Assembly: GCA_031763025.1 (NCBI GenBank) | Contig: JASSKH010000001.1 | Span: 16,469,142-16,533,141, forward strand | Length of the DNA stretch: 64,000 nucleotides | Direction of reading: 5' to 3' | Source: Macrocystis pyrifera | Lineage: Eukaryota > Sar > Phaeophyceae > Laminariales > Laminariaceae | Shown: piece after piece, positions 1 to 10,865 of the stretch | How positions within the stretch are numbered: position 1 is the stretch's first letter | Layout: each line of letters starts with the position of its first letter | Translations under genes and position numbers: made by a program | Notes under the pieces: model-generated | The model's input: the letters and a program-made list of their open reading frames with translations, nothing else | What the model was told of the DNA's origin: nothing | Database searches by the model: none

Positions 1-652
1 CGATTACCCCCTTCCCCTCTCCCATGCGCAGCAATTCCATCCTACCATGTATTGCGCACGCAATCACAGGCAAACACACATATACATGTATGTCGAAATG
101 TTACTCCACACACATCAAGACCATAATGGCAGGCGGGCAGGCTGGCAGGGCTTCATCCCCTCTGGCCCCGCCCGCCCGCGCTCATCTGCTGCCCCCCGAG
201 AAGCAGCACAAACAACCTCTCTGTTCCCCCTCTCGATCTCTGCTCCGTGCGTTCATCACATTTAATGATCATCAGCGAAAAGCCGAGAGAAGGTCGAAGG
301 GCTCGAGAAAACGAAAAAAGTTTTTTCGCCTCATTTTTTTCAAGTCTTTATGAAAAGACCTCTCGCGACCAGACGGAATTGGTCGGCCAGCAGAGAAGAG
401 CTCTGGAAGCCTACGTACGTAAAGGGATTTGGCGGCTCATCATAAACTACACTAGTTTTTAGCTCTGAAACTATTCGATTTTTTTCAATATTTATTTTGA
501 TATTTTGAGGTATCCTGCGTACTGTCTGTTCAACTTTTTTTCATTTTGTCTCGATTTTCAATTGTTTCTGGTAATCGTACCAGGTATGTATGTGCTGAAG
601 AGATGACAGCCAGCAGGAAGATAAAGCGCAGCACAGCAAAGAAAGCAGTTTC

Positions 653-733
653 TAGGACCGCAGTCCCGTTTTGCGGGCAAAGTACGTGGACTTTATGTGG
701 TTTGTCTCCCAAACGGGACTGACTGCAGTTCTA
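653..733. mobile_element. MITE-C copy (family description)
   Basis: MITE-C is a roughly 90-bp inverted repeat with ends TTTTAGGACTGCAGTCCCGT and tggggacaaacta, and a centre like ctaattccaagtagtttgtc. This copy has aggaccgcagtcccgttttg and caaacgggactgactgcagt. Confidence 0.65.
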
Positions 734-1049
734 CACAGTACCTATTAATAGAATGGTTATAGTACCATCAGTATTAAGAGAATGTGCCAATCGACACTCG
801 AGCAGTAGTAATAATGCTGAATCTCTACACGTAATAATACAGGCACAGCTTGTGATAGCACCCCTCGATGAGCCGAAACAAGCGCATTGCGCTCCTGTGT
901 ACCTGATCTGCTGTGGACAATGAAACAAAGAATGGTATTGAATTTGGTTGTGTGTGGGTGCCAAAGTTTTTTTTTTGCTTGAGTTAAGTCTTGATTGCTT
1001 TTACGGTATAGTTTCCATACCTTCGAGGTACACGAGGTCACACGGCGGG

Positions 1050-1130
1050 GGGGGGGGAGGACGGCACCTGTGACCACACGGTTTGTCCAGAAGACCAGAA
1101 GCCACTTGAGTACTCTGCTGTAAGTCCTCT
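1050..1130 (+). mobile_element. SINE body fragment
   Basis: Only the gacggcacctgtgaccacac and ggtttgtccagaagacc part of the SINE body is present, next to a short G run. Confidence 0.4.
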
Positions 1131-3234
1131 CAGTCATCTGGTGAGTATGATATTTTACGAGCCGAGCCGGAAAGTGAAAAAAGTGACGACTACGTACGTA
1201 CGTCCAAAACAAATCTCGAAGTGCGACCTGCATTAATGTCCGAGCGAACGAACGCCTGTCGAAGGTGTCAGGACAGACGTTTAGGCTGTGGCGGACGGCA
1301 GTCTACACTGCTTTAGTTGTAGCATTGGAGCTCCCTGCGGTGGGACTGACGAGATGCTCAAAACTGCCTTCTCATGACTTGTTCACTGCCTGTTTGTGTG
1401 GTGCTATTAATAGTGTGCTGTATACAAATAATAGTGTGTGCCTTTCGTAATGTTGTTGCGTACCAGGTAATACACCACCAGGTAGTAAGCTCGCAGTTCG
1501 TAAGCACCCTTCTTTCTGCCCAATGCGACATCCAGTACATTTGCTGTCGAGCACACCACTCCGAGGTCGGCGGTGCTGATCATTCTCTTGGTAAAATAGC
1601 AGTGATTTAAGCTACTGCTGCTCTATGTACGTGGCCACAGACTTGAAACTTGGGAGATATGTATTACTTCTGTAACCCTTTTGGGCAGTGCGGAAAACGA
1701 TCTACTCTACTTTCAAGTAATTTGTGGCCAAAAATGGGACCACGGGTGCAGATTATATTATCTAACCTAGATACAAGGTATATACACTATTAATAGTTAT
1801 AGCTATGTATATCGCAAATTATAAATGGAGGCAGCGGTCGATGGCTAATAAAGTTGAGCTGTACCAGTATATATCTGGTAAACACCATACTGCTGTACCG
1901 TGTACCGTAACACCCCCGCAGAGTAAAGTAGCCGCAACATCAAAACCAAAGATACCATCGACACAGCGGGTTTTCGCTCGATTATTTTTGGAGTGCCTAG
2001 TTGCCGTAGGGAGGAAAACTGGTACTACAGCGGGTTCTTGCACTATGTTTTTGTTTAAAAACGACTGCAGACAGGTTTGCTGCTTATTGTAGTAGTTGAG
2101 GGGCGGAGGACTGACACAGCGGATTTTAGTTACTTGTACTTCTTCGAGCGTGCTTTATTGGGGGGGAGGACTTGTGCCCTCGCCCTATACCGGTATAATG
2201 ATGGGAGTTGGCATAGTCGCAGTGAGAAAGAGGGGAGGTAAAGACGGAGGGGAAATTGCTGAATATCTTCCACAAGCAAGGGGAAGCGGCAAAAGAGTCG
2301 TGGGGGGAAGATAGAAAGGGACATACTCTTATAAACTGCTTCTCTGTTCTATCGATGGTGTGCTTGTTGAATTTTAAATTTTATACTCGTATGTTGATGG
2401 AGCATGTCGATGTGTGAAAAATGCAACACAGATTACGCACCGTTTTTTCCATGTTCTTCGTTCATCTCTGGGCACTATCAATAGCTACGAAAGCTGATAT
2501 TCTCGTATAGATAAAGGTATCATAGAGATAATAGACAGGCGTGTTTTTACGTGTAGCACCGGCGGGGCAGCACAGCTACTGCGGCGGCGAAATAGCCACA
2601 CCGGCAGCAACATCAGCAGCAGCAGCAGCAGCAGCAATACGGCGCGATGAGCCATGTGCTGTCCGCAGGTTTTGGTTTTGACCTCCTCGTATTTTACTAC
2701 TATTAATACGACTGCTGTGTGATTTATTTCGTTGTTGTGGCGTATGGTGGCAGGATGCCATTTTTACATTTTCCGACCGGTGCCCGGAACGATCCTGCCT
2801 CTTCCTGGCGGAGAAGAGTACCTCGAGAACTCCCAGCCAAGAACACCGAGGATTCGAGATCCGAGCCTGCATCTTGCAAACGGGATGATGGCAATAATAA
2901 ATATTACAGCAGCAGAGTATCACATATATATACGGAGAGAAATACCTGATAGGTCAAACGTATGATATCAACAACAGATAGCACCAGAGTATCATATACG
3001 GAGAGAAATACCTTGTAGTTACGCACTAACGCACTAACATTTACGACAACCTTCCTATGCAGTATGTCCGTACAACAGGGGTAAACGCCATCGGCATCAG
3101 GAGTCGTACTTGTATTTGCGTCACCTGGTGCCAGATGTTCCATTTAGTTTATGTTTCACGTGCCGCTCATCTTTTTTTACTCCCTCTTTTTTTTCTACGT
3201 ATTCTCTTTCAACCTGCTTCTTCGTCTCTTTCGT

Positions 3235-3450
3235 TTTTTTTTTGCTCTTTCATAGAACGTGTAGGTCGTGGCTGTCGCACCCAGTGCGATACCTGGTATA
3301 AAACGTGGCATTGCATGCTCCAACTCTAGACAATGAAGTGTCTCTGCTGTGTTGCAGTTTTGCGACCACAGAGCTTGCCGCTGTCTATTAATAGGATTGA
3401 AGGATCGGCACGGACACTGGTTGTGTTGGATGTCGACGGGTAAAAACAAG
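3235..3450. repeat. Element K, copy 1
   Basis: Shares ggcattgcatgctcc, the gcgaccacagagcttg clause and cggcacggacactggttgtg / gatgtcgacgggtaaaaa with 6150-6365. A short echo is at 16699. Confidence 0.55.
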
Positions 3451-3726
3451 CACATACATTTGTGTCAACCGACGACGAGTAGTTCTCCTTTTTCTCCAGA
3501 ATAGTTGGAACCTGTCTTGTGCCCACGCCCCGGCCACGGCAGTGTGTGTGTGTTTCTTTCTTCGCAGCAGTCGTCGATTGTGCCGATGAGTAATGTAAGA
3601 ACAGCAACAACGCTCAGCAGTAGAACTCCTCCTGTCATCCCCATCGGCGACACTATTTTCTCGCTTCCCTCGCTTGAACGCTGTGGCACCTCCGTCTTCC
3701 CACATTGCATTCTACTTTTCTGTTGG

Positions 3727-3862
3727 TCGTCTACCCTATACACCTCCTACAGAGAGCCTACCCCCCGCGGCGCTCCGTCTAGAAAGGGAGGCGTCGTCAA
3801 CGGCCAAACGACTAACGCAAGCAACGAATGAGTACGCCACCCCCGCCCCCCCCCCACCCGAG
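3727..3862 (+). mobile_element. LINE-Y 3' tail with C-rich end
   Basis: It carries gctccgtctagaaagggagg, the caacggccaaacgactaacg clause, and ends gcaacgaatgagtacgcca followed by C-rich sequence. Confidence 0.7.
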
Positions 3863-5433
3863 CATTTCCCAAGAATCAACAAATTTACACAACTGCGTGT
3901 GTTGTCGTACGGAGGACTAAGTATGACAGATGGCAGTATGAAAGAGGCACAACAACCAGTGTGCTAATGCGCTGATTCTTCGTGCTTTCTAGAGTCCAGA
4001 GACGGACACAAACAAGCTACAGTACGTTGTCATAAGGTCTGATCCAGCCAGTACACAGACTGCTGTTGTAGCAGGTATGAGACAAAGAACACCCTCTTCG
4101 TCGAAGCTGAATCTAAGCACGGTTTAATGTGAAGAAAACAACAACAACAACGTGCATGCGAAGACCCACGTGCCGGGTACGAAAGAGCACGACACAATGT
4201 GCTCGAAATATCGACATCAAAAACCAAAACCTAACGAAAGCAACCATCTGTGTAGACTATTATATTGCCTTGCTCTTAGCAACCGGTATCATTTACCAGG
4301 TAGGTATACGGCAGCAGTATTTGTTGCTGGTCAGTTCACGTCATCATATGATATCAGGAACCGGACCTACCTTGTTTATATATTCGTACGTATACGAGAT
4401 ATATAAAAAAACTATTATTAATAATAGCACGGTTGTGTGCTGCCGTCACCATGTATGTAACCTGTCCATTGTCCATGCATGTGCCAGACAGAACATGAGT
4501 CGTTGCAAATAAATCAAGGGGACGTGAGCAATTGGAATGACAACATGCCGGGGTGAGCTGTGAAATAACCAGAAAGAGGAAAAAAGAAGCCAAACAAGCT
4601 AAAAATTACGACATACTCAACCCAAGGTTGTCTCCTATATTGTGCGTTTCGATTTTCGAGCTCAAGATTTGTACTTTTCGAAGCCAAAAATGAAAGCATC
4701 TGCTTATGCAATCATATGCTGCTAAGTCTGACCGGAAAAAAATCGACGTGAGAATCCGATGGCCCAAGTCGTCAGATTTTGACCCAAAATCCGACGGCTT
4801 GAGTCAAAATCTGACGACTTGGGCCATCAGATCGTCAAATCGAAAAAATGGCACGGTTTTCTAAGTTGAAGATGTTATCCACGACAGCAAAAGCGGCAGC
4901 AGAACGATCGATGAGTTGGATGGTGACACAGCTGTGTAGCGACATTGCGTCGCGCTCGACGCGCAGTCGGCGGGCGGTGCGTCTCTTCGTGGCCAGACTA
5001 CAAGCGCACTCGCCGCGCACCTCTCCGTGGTTACGTAGTCGTAGACTGCATACAGCAGCAGGGGCAGCCACACAGCCACATTGTGTAAAAATACAAAATA
5101 CCAAGACAGGTTGACTCTAGACCACTCGGCACGTCTCTTCGCCCCCAGACCAGAGACAGTCAGCGCAGTGTGCAGGGCACTCAGCGCGTCTCTTCGCGGC
5201 GCCAAACCACAACAACAGCAGTTGGTCTCGTTTAGTTTGCTTGAGGCTCTGCACGCTCAATAAATCTGTTTTTTCCGCATAGGAAGACTGTTGCGATTGG
5301 CGAAGTTGACAGCTGAAAATAAATGCGATAGGGTCAAAGTCTGAATCTCAAAATCTGAACCCCATAGGAAACAGCCTAACCCAAACTGAAAACCAGAACA
5401 GGAATGTACACATTCTATGAGATATCGTTACTA
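3863..5433. other. No gene recognised; hairpin and GC-richer block
   Basis: Contains the 4758-4828 hairpin. The 4880-5230 block is GC-richer and repeats gcgtctcttcg three times (near 4978, 5129 and 5186). No protein resemblance. Confidence 0.55.
4758..4828. repeat. Perfect 25-bp-arm inverted repeat (hairpin)
   Basis: Arm 4758-4782 (GATGGCCCAAGTCGTCAGAT plus tttga) is exactly complementary to 4804-4828, leaving a 21-base loop. The loop repeats part of the arm in altered form (aaaatccgacggcttgag). No other copy was found here. Confidence 0.85.
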
Positions 5434-5538
5434 CTACGGGGGACCATAGTAAATAGGACCTACGGTATAGACAAAGCCTATACATTTACCTATTTTTACC
5501 AAGAATATTTGGTCCTATTTACTATGGTACCCCGTAAT
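5434..5538. mobile_element. MITE-A copy 1 (family description)
   Basis: MITE-A units are about 108 bp and almost fully palindromic: ATTACGGGGGACCATAGTAA and AATAGGACC at one end, an A/T core (aaacctatatatttacctat, tttttactaacaatatttgg), and the inverted end TCCTATTTACTATGGTCCCC. They have no coding capacity and would fold into one long hairpin. This copy has a tgg tac ccc change at the right end. About 37 copies occur between 5.4 and 56.2 kb. They look like non-autonomous DNA transposons inserted at TTA/TAA-rich sites. Confidence 0.8.
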
Positions 5539-6149
5539 ACCAGGTACCTGGTATCATTTATTATCACAAAACAATGTTGAATTTTTTACACGAACATATG
5601 TATATGATATCAGGAATGAACCATATCGGGAACACGGACCGGTGCCTGATTCACAGACTGGTATTTATATGATATTTTTACAAGTTTATCATATTATTAG
5701 TTGTCGTGATGTCGCCACTCTGTCCAAACATTCCCGCCAGACTAGAATAGAATGTGAAAATGCGTCGACGTATTCCACGGGCGTAGTTGACGAACGCTGG
5801 ACGGAGGCGGCTGACAGGGTAGCAAGGTACCAGGCGGGCCAGCAGGGAGACCCTGGCTGTGCTGCTCGTACCATAAAATGATGCCGCTACCTGGAGGATG
5901 CTTTGTGCTTTGTTTGGTTTGCCTGTTCTTTTCCCTTTGTTCTTAGTATTACTGTGTTGACGACTATTAATAGTAGCGGTTTTTTCTTTTTTTTCCTTTT
6001 TTTGCAGTTCGTTCTTTTCAAGTGTCTGCCAGATCCCCTGCTGGGGGGGCACGATGGTTTGTTTCTTATATATATATATTTCATTTTTTTTTCTTGTTTC
6101 TTTTTCTCTTTCGAATTGTCATATTTACTTTTGTTTTTTTCTCTTTGTT

Positions 6150-6365
6150 TCGTTTCGTTTCTGTAGGTCATGGAATGTGTATGTCGTGCCTGTCGTAATC
6201 ATTAAAAACAAAACAAAAAAGTATGATGACATGGCATTGCATTGCATACGTGGCAACGTAGTATCTCTGTGGCGTAGCTTTGTGACCACATAACTTGTAC
6301 CTCTCTAGGATTGAAGAATCGGCACGGACACTGGTTGTGCAGGATGTCGACGGGTAGAAAGAACG
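6150..6365. repeat. Element K, copy 2
   Basis: ggcacggacactggttgtgc and aggatgtcgacgggtagaaa correspond to copy 1. An AAAC-rich insert is unique to this copy. Confidence 0.55.
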
Positions 6366-6610
6366 GTTTCATGTGAAAAAAAAAACATTTGTTTCCTCTC
6401 AACTTCGAAATTGTTGCGAAGGGTTTCTACTGCTTGTACAGCCCCCCGTATAACGCACGATTAGCACGCAAGATAAACATACCCCCCCTTGGGCGAACTT
6501 CCAAGCTGATGTTCTCGCCAGGTGTCTGTCTGTCTGATTGTGAAAACATCGAAATGTACATGCCGTCGAGAACGATGCCTGTCCAAAGCCGCTAATAATT
6601 GTATGCCCCT

Positions 6611-6697
6611 TTAGCACTGCAGTCCCGAATTGGGTACAAACAAGTCCAGTCCCAAGTGTTTTTGTCACTAAACGGAACTGCAGTGCTCGAAGGGTGA
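6611..6697. mobile_element. MITE-C copy
   Basis: ttagcactgcagtcccgaat ... ctaaacggaactgcagtgct. Confidence 0.6.
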
Positions 6698-6710
6698 ATA
6701 TCAACACTTT

Positions 6711-6789
6711 CGGGACTGCAATCCCGTTTTGGGGTCAGCTTTTGCTCGGAATTTGAGTGGGTTATTCCCAGAACGGGACTGCAGTACTA
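6711..6789. mobile_element. MITE-C copy
   Basis: gggactgcaatcccgttttg ... agaacgggactgcagtacta. It runs straight into MITE-A copy 2. Confidence 0.65.
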
Positions 6790-6880
6790 TTTCGGAGGAC
6801 CACAGTAAATAGGACCCACGGTACAGATAAAACCTATATAATTACCTATTTTTACTAACAATATTTGGTGCTATTTACTA
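6787..6880. mobile_element. MITE-A copy 2, right end replaced by (TTTA)n
   Basis: The left end is diverged (ttcggaggaccacagtaaat). The right terminal repeat is lost at gctatttacta, where a TTTA microsatellite begins. It abuts a MITE-C on its left. Confidence 0.7.
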
Positions 6881-6884
6881 TTTT

Positions 6885-6915
<31 letters not shown>

Positions 6916-6918
6916 TTT
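6880..6918. repeat. (TTTA)n microsatellite
   Basis: About eight units replacing the right end of a MITE-A. Confidence 0.9.
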
Positions 6919-6980
6919 TTTGTAATGTAATAAAAGGGTTGGCAACACGCTAGATAGCACGCTCCGCTCGCTATAATATC

Positions 6981-7068
6981 AGGTCTGCAGTCCGTGTTTG
7001 GGGACAAACCAGTCAAATTCTCAAGTAGTTTGTCCCCCAAACGGAACCTCAGCAGTTCTGAAAAGGTT
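6981..7068. mobile_element. MITE-C copy
   Basis: aggtctgcagtccgtgtttg ... cccaaacggaacctcagcag. Confidence 0.6.
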
Positions 7069-7556
7069 AGTTCATACCAGCCAGGTAGCGAGGATATCGT
7101 GCGCGGTGAAAGCTGATTAATGTCTTGAGATCAGTGTCAATGAACTAATTGCACACTAACTACTGCTGTATCAATAACTCGGGTCGTTAAGTATTATTAT
7201 GCGTTTCACCCACTAAAAATGTACCAGGTATGTGTGTGTTCTTCACATCAAACCGTTCTTTCTATACGTCGACTAAAAATATACACCAGAGGGAAACATT
7301 ATGGTCGTGTAGATATCATGACGCAAGAGGTCAGCTCTCAGCGGTTCGCAAATCGATTTCTTCTGACGTGCAGCAGTAGTTTATACTGGCATTGATGGTA
7401 GATTTTGAGCCGAAACCGACCCGGATGATACAATAATTTTACATGAGGCCTACATCTTGGTGCGCTGTTTGATGGTGTAAGTGTATATATGTACATTATT
7501 GAATCCCTATTCTGCGAAATGATTTAAATTCAATCCCCCCCCTCCTCCCCCTCCTA

Positions 7557-7665
7557 CTAGGAGTAGGAACGGTGCTCCGTCTCGAAAGGGATGCGTACTC
7601 ACTGCTCAAATGGCGAGGACAAGCAACAATTGAGTACGCCCGCCCCTCCCCGCCCCCACCTCCAC
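7557..7665 (+). mobile_element. LINE-Y 3' tail with C-rich end
   Basis: Begins aggagtaggaacggtgctcc, continues with tctcgaaagggatgcg, and ends aacaattgagtacgcccg plus C-rich sequence. Confidence 0.7.
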
Positions 7666-7909
7666 CCAACGAACCTGATACAAAACAGTAGTATAAAAAA
7701 GCAACGTGGACGACCAGCCTGATACAACACAGCAATAGTATGAAAAAGCAACGTGGACGACCAGAAACGTACCAGCAAATAATGTACTCCCTTCAACTTA
7801 CTCTCACGCTGATTATGTTGACAACCGGGAACGTCTGAGCTAATATCGCATCGAGATCTTTCGCAAGCTGTATTATACCATTACCATGTAATATTCATTT
7901 CACGTTGGA

Positions 7910-7942
<33 letters not shown>
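7910..7942. repeat. (TA)n microsatellite
   Basis: About 15 units. Confidence 0.9.
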
Positions 7943-7946
<4 letters not shown>

Positions 7947-8461
7947 GCATTATACACGTACATCGACTCGGAACTTCATCCCATCAGGGTGCATATCGTC
8001 GTACATATCTCAGCGTAGGATCGTAGTTAGAGACAAGCATGTGTTTATTAGGTATGGCGATTGGCGTGTATACCAGCTCGTAGCTGGTGTGTATCCTTAA
8101 TAGTGTTTGTTGTTTGCTTTTCCCTCCGGCGATGCATCGTAGGTACGTACGTGTTCCAGTCCGACATAAATCGAATATCCTCTGAAACCACCGCAGGAAG
8201 TCTCTTCATGTATCCCCCCTTGATATCTTCTTGACGGCTCCTCTTTTGCACACGCCACCCCCCGGCCGCCCTCCTTTGGCCGAAACCCTTTTAGTCTAGA
8301 TTTGTATATAGTGCCACCTGACAAGGTACAGACGAGCTTTCAACGTTGATCACTCAGAAACATTTCCAGAGCAAGAAAAAGACATCCACAAGGGAAGCCA
8401 AAGCTAGATGGAAACCTACTGCTGTAATACGAATATACCTCATATATCGTACCAAAGTACG

Positions 8462-8650
8462 CACGACTCTTTCTCGAAGTATCAGGACCGTTTGAATACT
8501 ATTACGGGGGTCCATAGTTAACAGGACCTATGGTATACATAAAAACCTATATATTTACCTATTTTTAGTAACAAAATTTGGTCCCGTTAACTATGGACCC
8601 CCGTAATAACATGAAGTAAAACGGTCCTTCTGAATAGGGACAGAGTGATA
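8462..8650. mobile_element. MITE-B split by MITE-A
   Basis: MITE-B is a roughly 80-bp inverted-repeat element with ends of the form taccactctgtcccgaaata and cttatattttgggacagagt. Here the left arm (8462-8500) and right arm (8608-8650) flank a MITE-A. Confidence 0.7.
8501..8607. mobile_element. MITE-A copy 3, inside MITE-B
   Basis: Intact ends attacgggggtccatagtta and tatggacccccgtaat. It splits a MITE-B (8462-8500 and 8608-8650). Confidence 0.8.
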
Positions 8651-8685
8651 TCATATAATATAAAGGAAGGAACAGAGTCGGTACG

Positions 8686-8882
8686 CACCCCTCTCGAAGT
8701 ATTAGGACGGTTTGAATACTATTAATATTACGTACGGGGGACCATAGCAAATAGGACGCCAAATTTGTTAGTAAAAATGGAGAAATAGATCGGTTTTTGT
8801 GTTCACCGTAGGTCCTATTCACTATGGCCCTCCGTATTAGCATGGAGTAAAAACGGTCCTTTTAAATAGGGACAGAGCGGTA
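8686..8882. mobile_element. MITE-B split by MITE-A (second case)
   Basis: Left arm 8686-8730, right arm 8839-8882 (aaaacggtccttttaaatag). Both this and the 8462 composite are followed by tatcatata. Confidence 0.7.
8731..8838. mobile_element. MITE-A copy 4, inside MITE-B
   Basis: Inverted core orientation relative to copy 3, but at the equivalent position of a second MITE-B (8686-8730 and 8839-8882). Confidence 0.8.
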
Positions 8883-8954
8883 TCATATAACAAACAGAAA
8901 GGAATGGAAATCTATCGAGGAGGCTAACTCATCACAAGCAGTAGTGTATATACA

Positions 8955-9060
8955 TATATATCATGCTTGCCATCCACCACCGACACAGCAGTGTGCAGAA
9001 TGAGCTTCAATGTCGATCACCGACCACAAACATCCTCCCGGTCGAGAAGAAAAAAGTTAC
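8955..9060 (+). mobile_element. Element E end fragment
   Basis: atgcttgccatccaccaccg and gagcttcaatgtcgatcacc. Confidence 0.5.
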
Positions 9061-9079
9061 TTGGTACGCGATTCCCGAG

Positions 9080-9330
9080 ATGGAGATACTGTAGCGACCA
9101 ACGCAACGATAACTTGAGTGGTATAGCGACCGTCTACGAGCAGCGTAAGCGCCCAGAAGTATGTACCGGTAGGATCAATGCCCGTGCCGCACGATCCGCT
9201 TGCATTGAAGTAGCTCAAGACAAGTTCTGCATTGCCCCCCAACCCTGCAGTTGGCAGCTCCTGTAATGATGGTCACTTTTTTTATCGTCAACTTTCCCCT
9301 CTGAAATCTCGACAGGGTCGATAGTTACGA
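9080..9330. repeat. Element I, diverged
   Basis: ctacgagcagcgtaagcgcc, cagaagtatgtaccggtagg and the cccctctgaaatctcgacag end. Confidence 0.45.
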
Positions 9331-9449
9331 AGTCCGGCACGGCGGTTGTGAAGATCCAATGCAACATTACAAAATACTACTTGCAGTAATAAGGATATCA
9401 ACAGACTGCTGTATTGATAGTAGTGTCATACCCTGGTATCATACGTATT

Positions 9450-9555
9450 ATTACGGGGGTTCATAGTAAATAGGACCAAATATTGTCAGTAAAATAGGTA
9501 AATTTATAGGTTTTTATATATACCATAGGTCCTATTAACTATGGACCCCCGTAAT
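9450..9555. mobile_element. MITE-A copy 5
   Basis: Both ends intact (attacgggggttcatagtaa; ctatggacccccgtaat). The next element starts without a spacer. Confidence 0.8.
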
Positions 9556-9785
9556 ATATAGGGAGGACGATAGTAATCAGGACTCGTCGTACAAACCAAA
9601 CTAAAACCTACCAGGTATATACTCCGGCTTTTATACTATTACGGGGGTCCATAGTTAACAGGACCAAATATTGTTAGTAAAAATACATAAATATATAGGT
9701 TTTTATGTATGCCATAGATCCTGTTAACTATAGACCCCCGTAAATAAGAATATTTGGTCCTGATTACTATGTTCCTCCGTGATAT
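9556..9785. mobile_element. Old MITE-A interrupted by a younger MITE-A
   Basis: The outer copy is degenerate (gggaggacgatagtaatcag at the left, gattactatgttcctccgtg at the right). Its middle contains a complete younger copy at 9638-9744. Confidence 0.75.
9638..9744. mobile_element. MITE-A copy 6 (nested, younger)
   Basis: Near-perfect terminal repeats; it sits in the core of the older 9556-9785 copy. Confidence 0.8.
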
Positions 9786-10268
9786 TGTACCACGCGAGCG
9801 TATTACCGTATCCTATTATGTTATATACTCGTACTGGTATATGTATAAGATGCAACACATGCATGTGGTGAGATGGCAGTTGAGGTAACGTGGTGTGCAG
9901 CTTGCTAAATGACTTTCGACCTAAATCCTCGATCTCACAGCTGTTTTCTATTTTTTATGTTATAAATAAACAACTGCTGCTGTACCGCCGTATGATGCGA
10001 TGTAAGCGCGTGCGGTAAGAGATAGCCATGATACAACAGAACAGGTACGTGTGATGAGACAAGCGCACCCCTCCAACGTTATTTATTCACAATCTTATTC
10101 GACAACGGGGAATGGCGCAAAAACGCCGCGCGATGATGCGTCTCTATGAAAGGATTTCGTCTACGTATAATGCATTCCCAAAGCCCCCATTTATTTCCGT
10201 TGAGTGTAAGTTTGTTCCCCGCTGGGTTGGAGAAAATCGACTCGGAAATTTGTCCCAGGGGGTGTCTC

Positions 10269-10363
10269 AACCCTTTTAGTACTGCAGTCCCGTTTGGGGG
10301 ACAAACTACTTAGAATTAGAGTGGATTGTGCCGAGAACGGGACTGCAGTCCTAAAAGGGTTAG
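10269..10363. mobile_element. MITE-C copy
   Basis: aacccttttagtactgcagt ... gactgcagtcctaaaagggt, with long symmetric ends. Confidence 0.75.
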
Positions 10364-10734
10364 GGTGTCTTGAGTGTTTGGGCCGTTACTTGTCGGAGAG
10401 CCTTTTTTTTCCAGAATTTTCAGAAATTCCAGGGGGTTTTTGTTTTCGTGCAATTTTTTCATGTTCCAGATTTTCCTGGATGTTTTTTTTTTCTTTCCAA
10501 ATTTGTGAATTTTAGTTTTCCTGATACGGTAGTTTTCCTTGCATAGAATTTCACAGATGATGCAGAACGCCTTCTTCGTGTCTTGATACAAATTTGCAAA
10601 AATTGGAAACGCCGCCAAATAAAGCTCTCCGATGATATCGGCCCTTATAGGGTAACTATTAGTATCAATACTGTGGGAAGGATAAGCAGAAATCAGTAGG
10701 TATAAACGGAACGAAGTCAGACCTCGTGACCTCG

Positions 10735-10865
10735 TGCACAGGTTTTTCTTTCCGTTTTGGCTTCCCTTATTGGTTTTCTTCTTTCGGAGAACGCTTTTGC
10801 GTGATACGCGTTGAAGCTCATGCATGCCGCACATTGTCGGTTGGCAAACGAAATGCAGTCATTTA
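10735..10865 (-). mobile_element. Element E end fragment
   Basis: gttgaagctcatgcatgccg and cacattgtcggttggcaaac. Confidence 0.5.

Larger units (their letters stand above)
1..3234. other. No gene recognised
   Basis: Apart from a MITE-C, a SINE fragment and a short (AGC)n at 2612-2634, I see only short unsupported frames. TATTAATAG words are common. Confidence 0.6.
7070..8461. other. No gene recognised
   Basis: Holds a LINE-Y tail and a TA microsatellite. gcctgatacaacacagcaat and cctgatacaaaacagtagta form a 60-bp tandem duplicate at 7675-7760. Confidence 0.5.
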
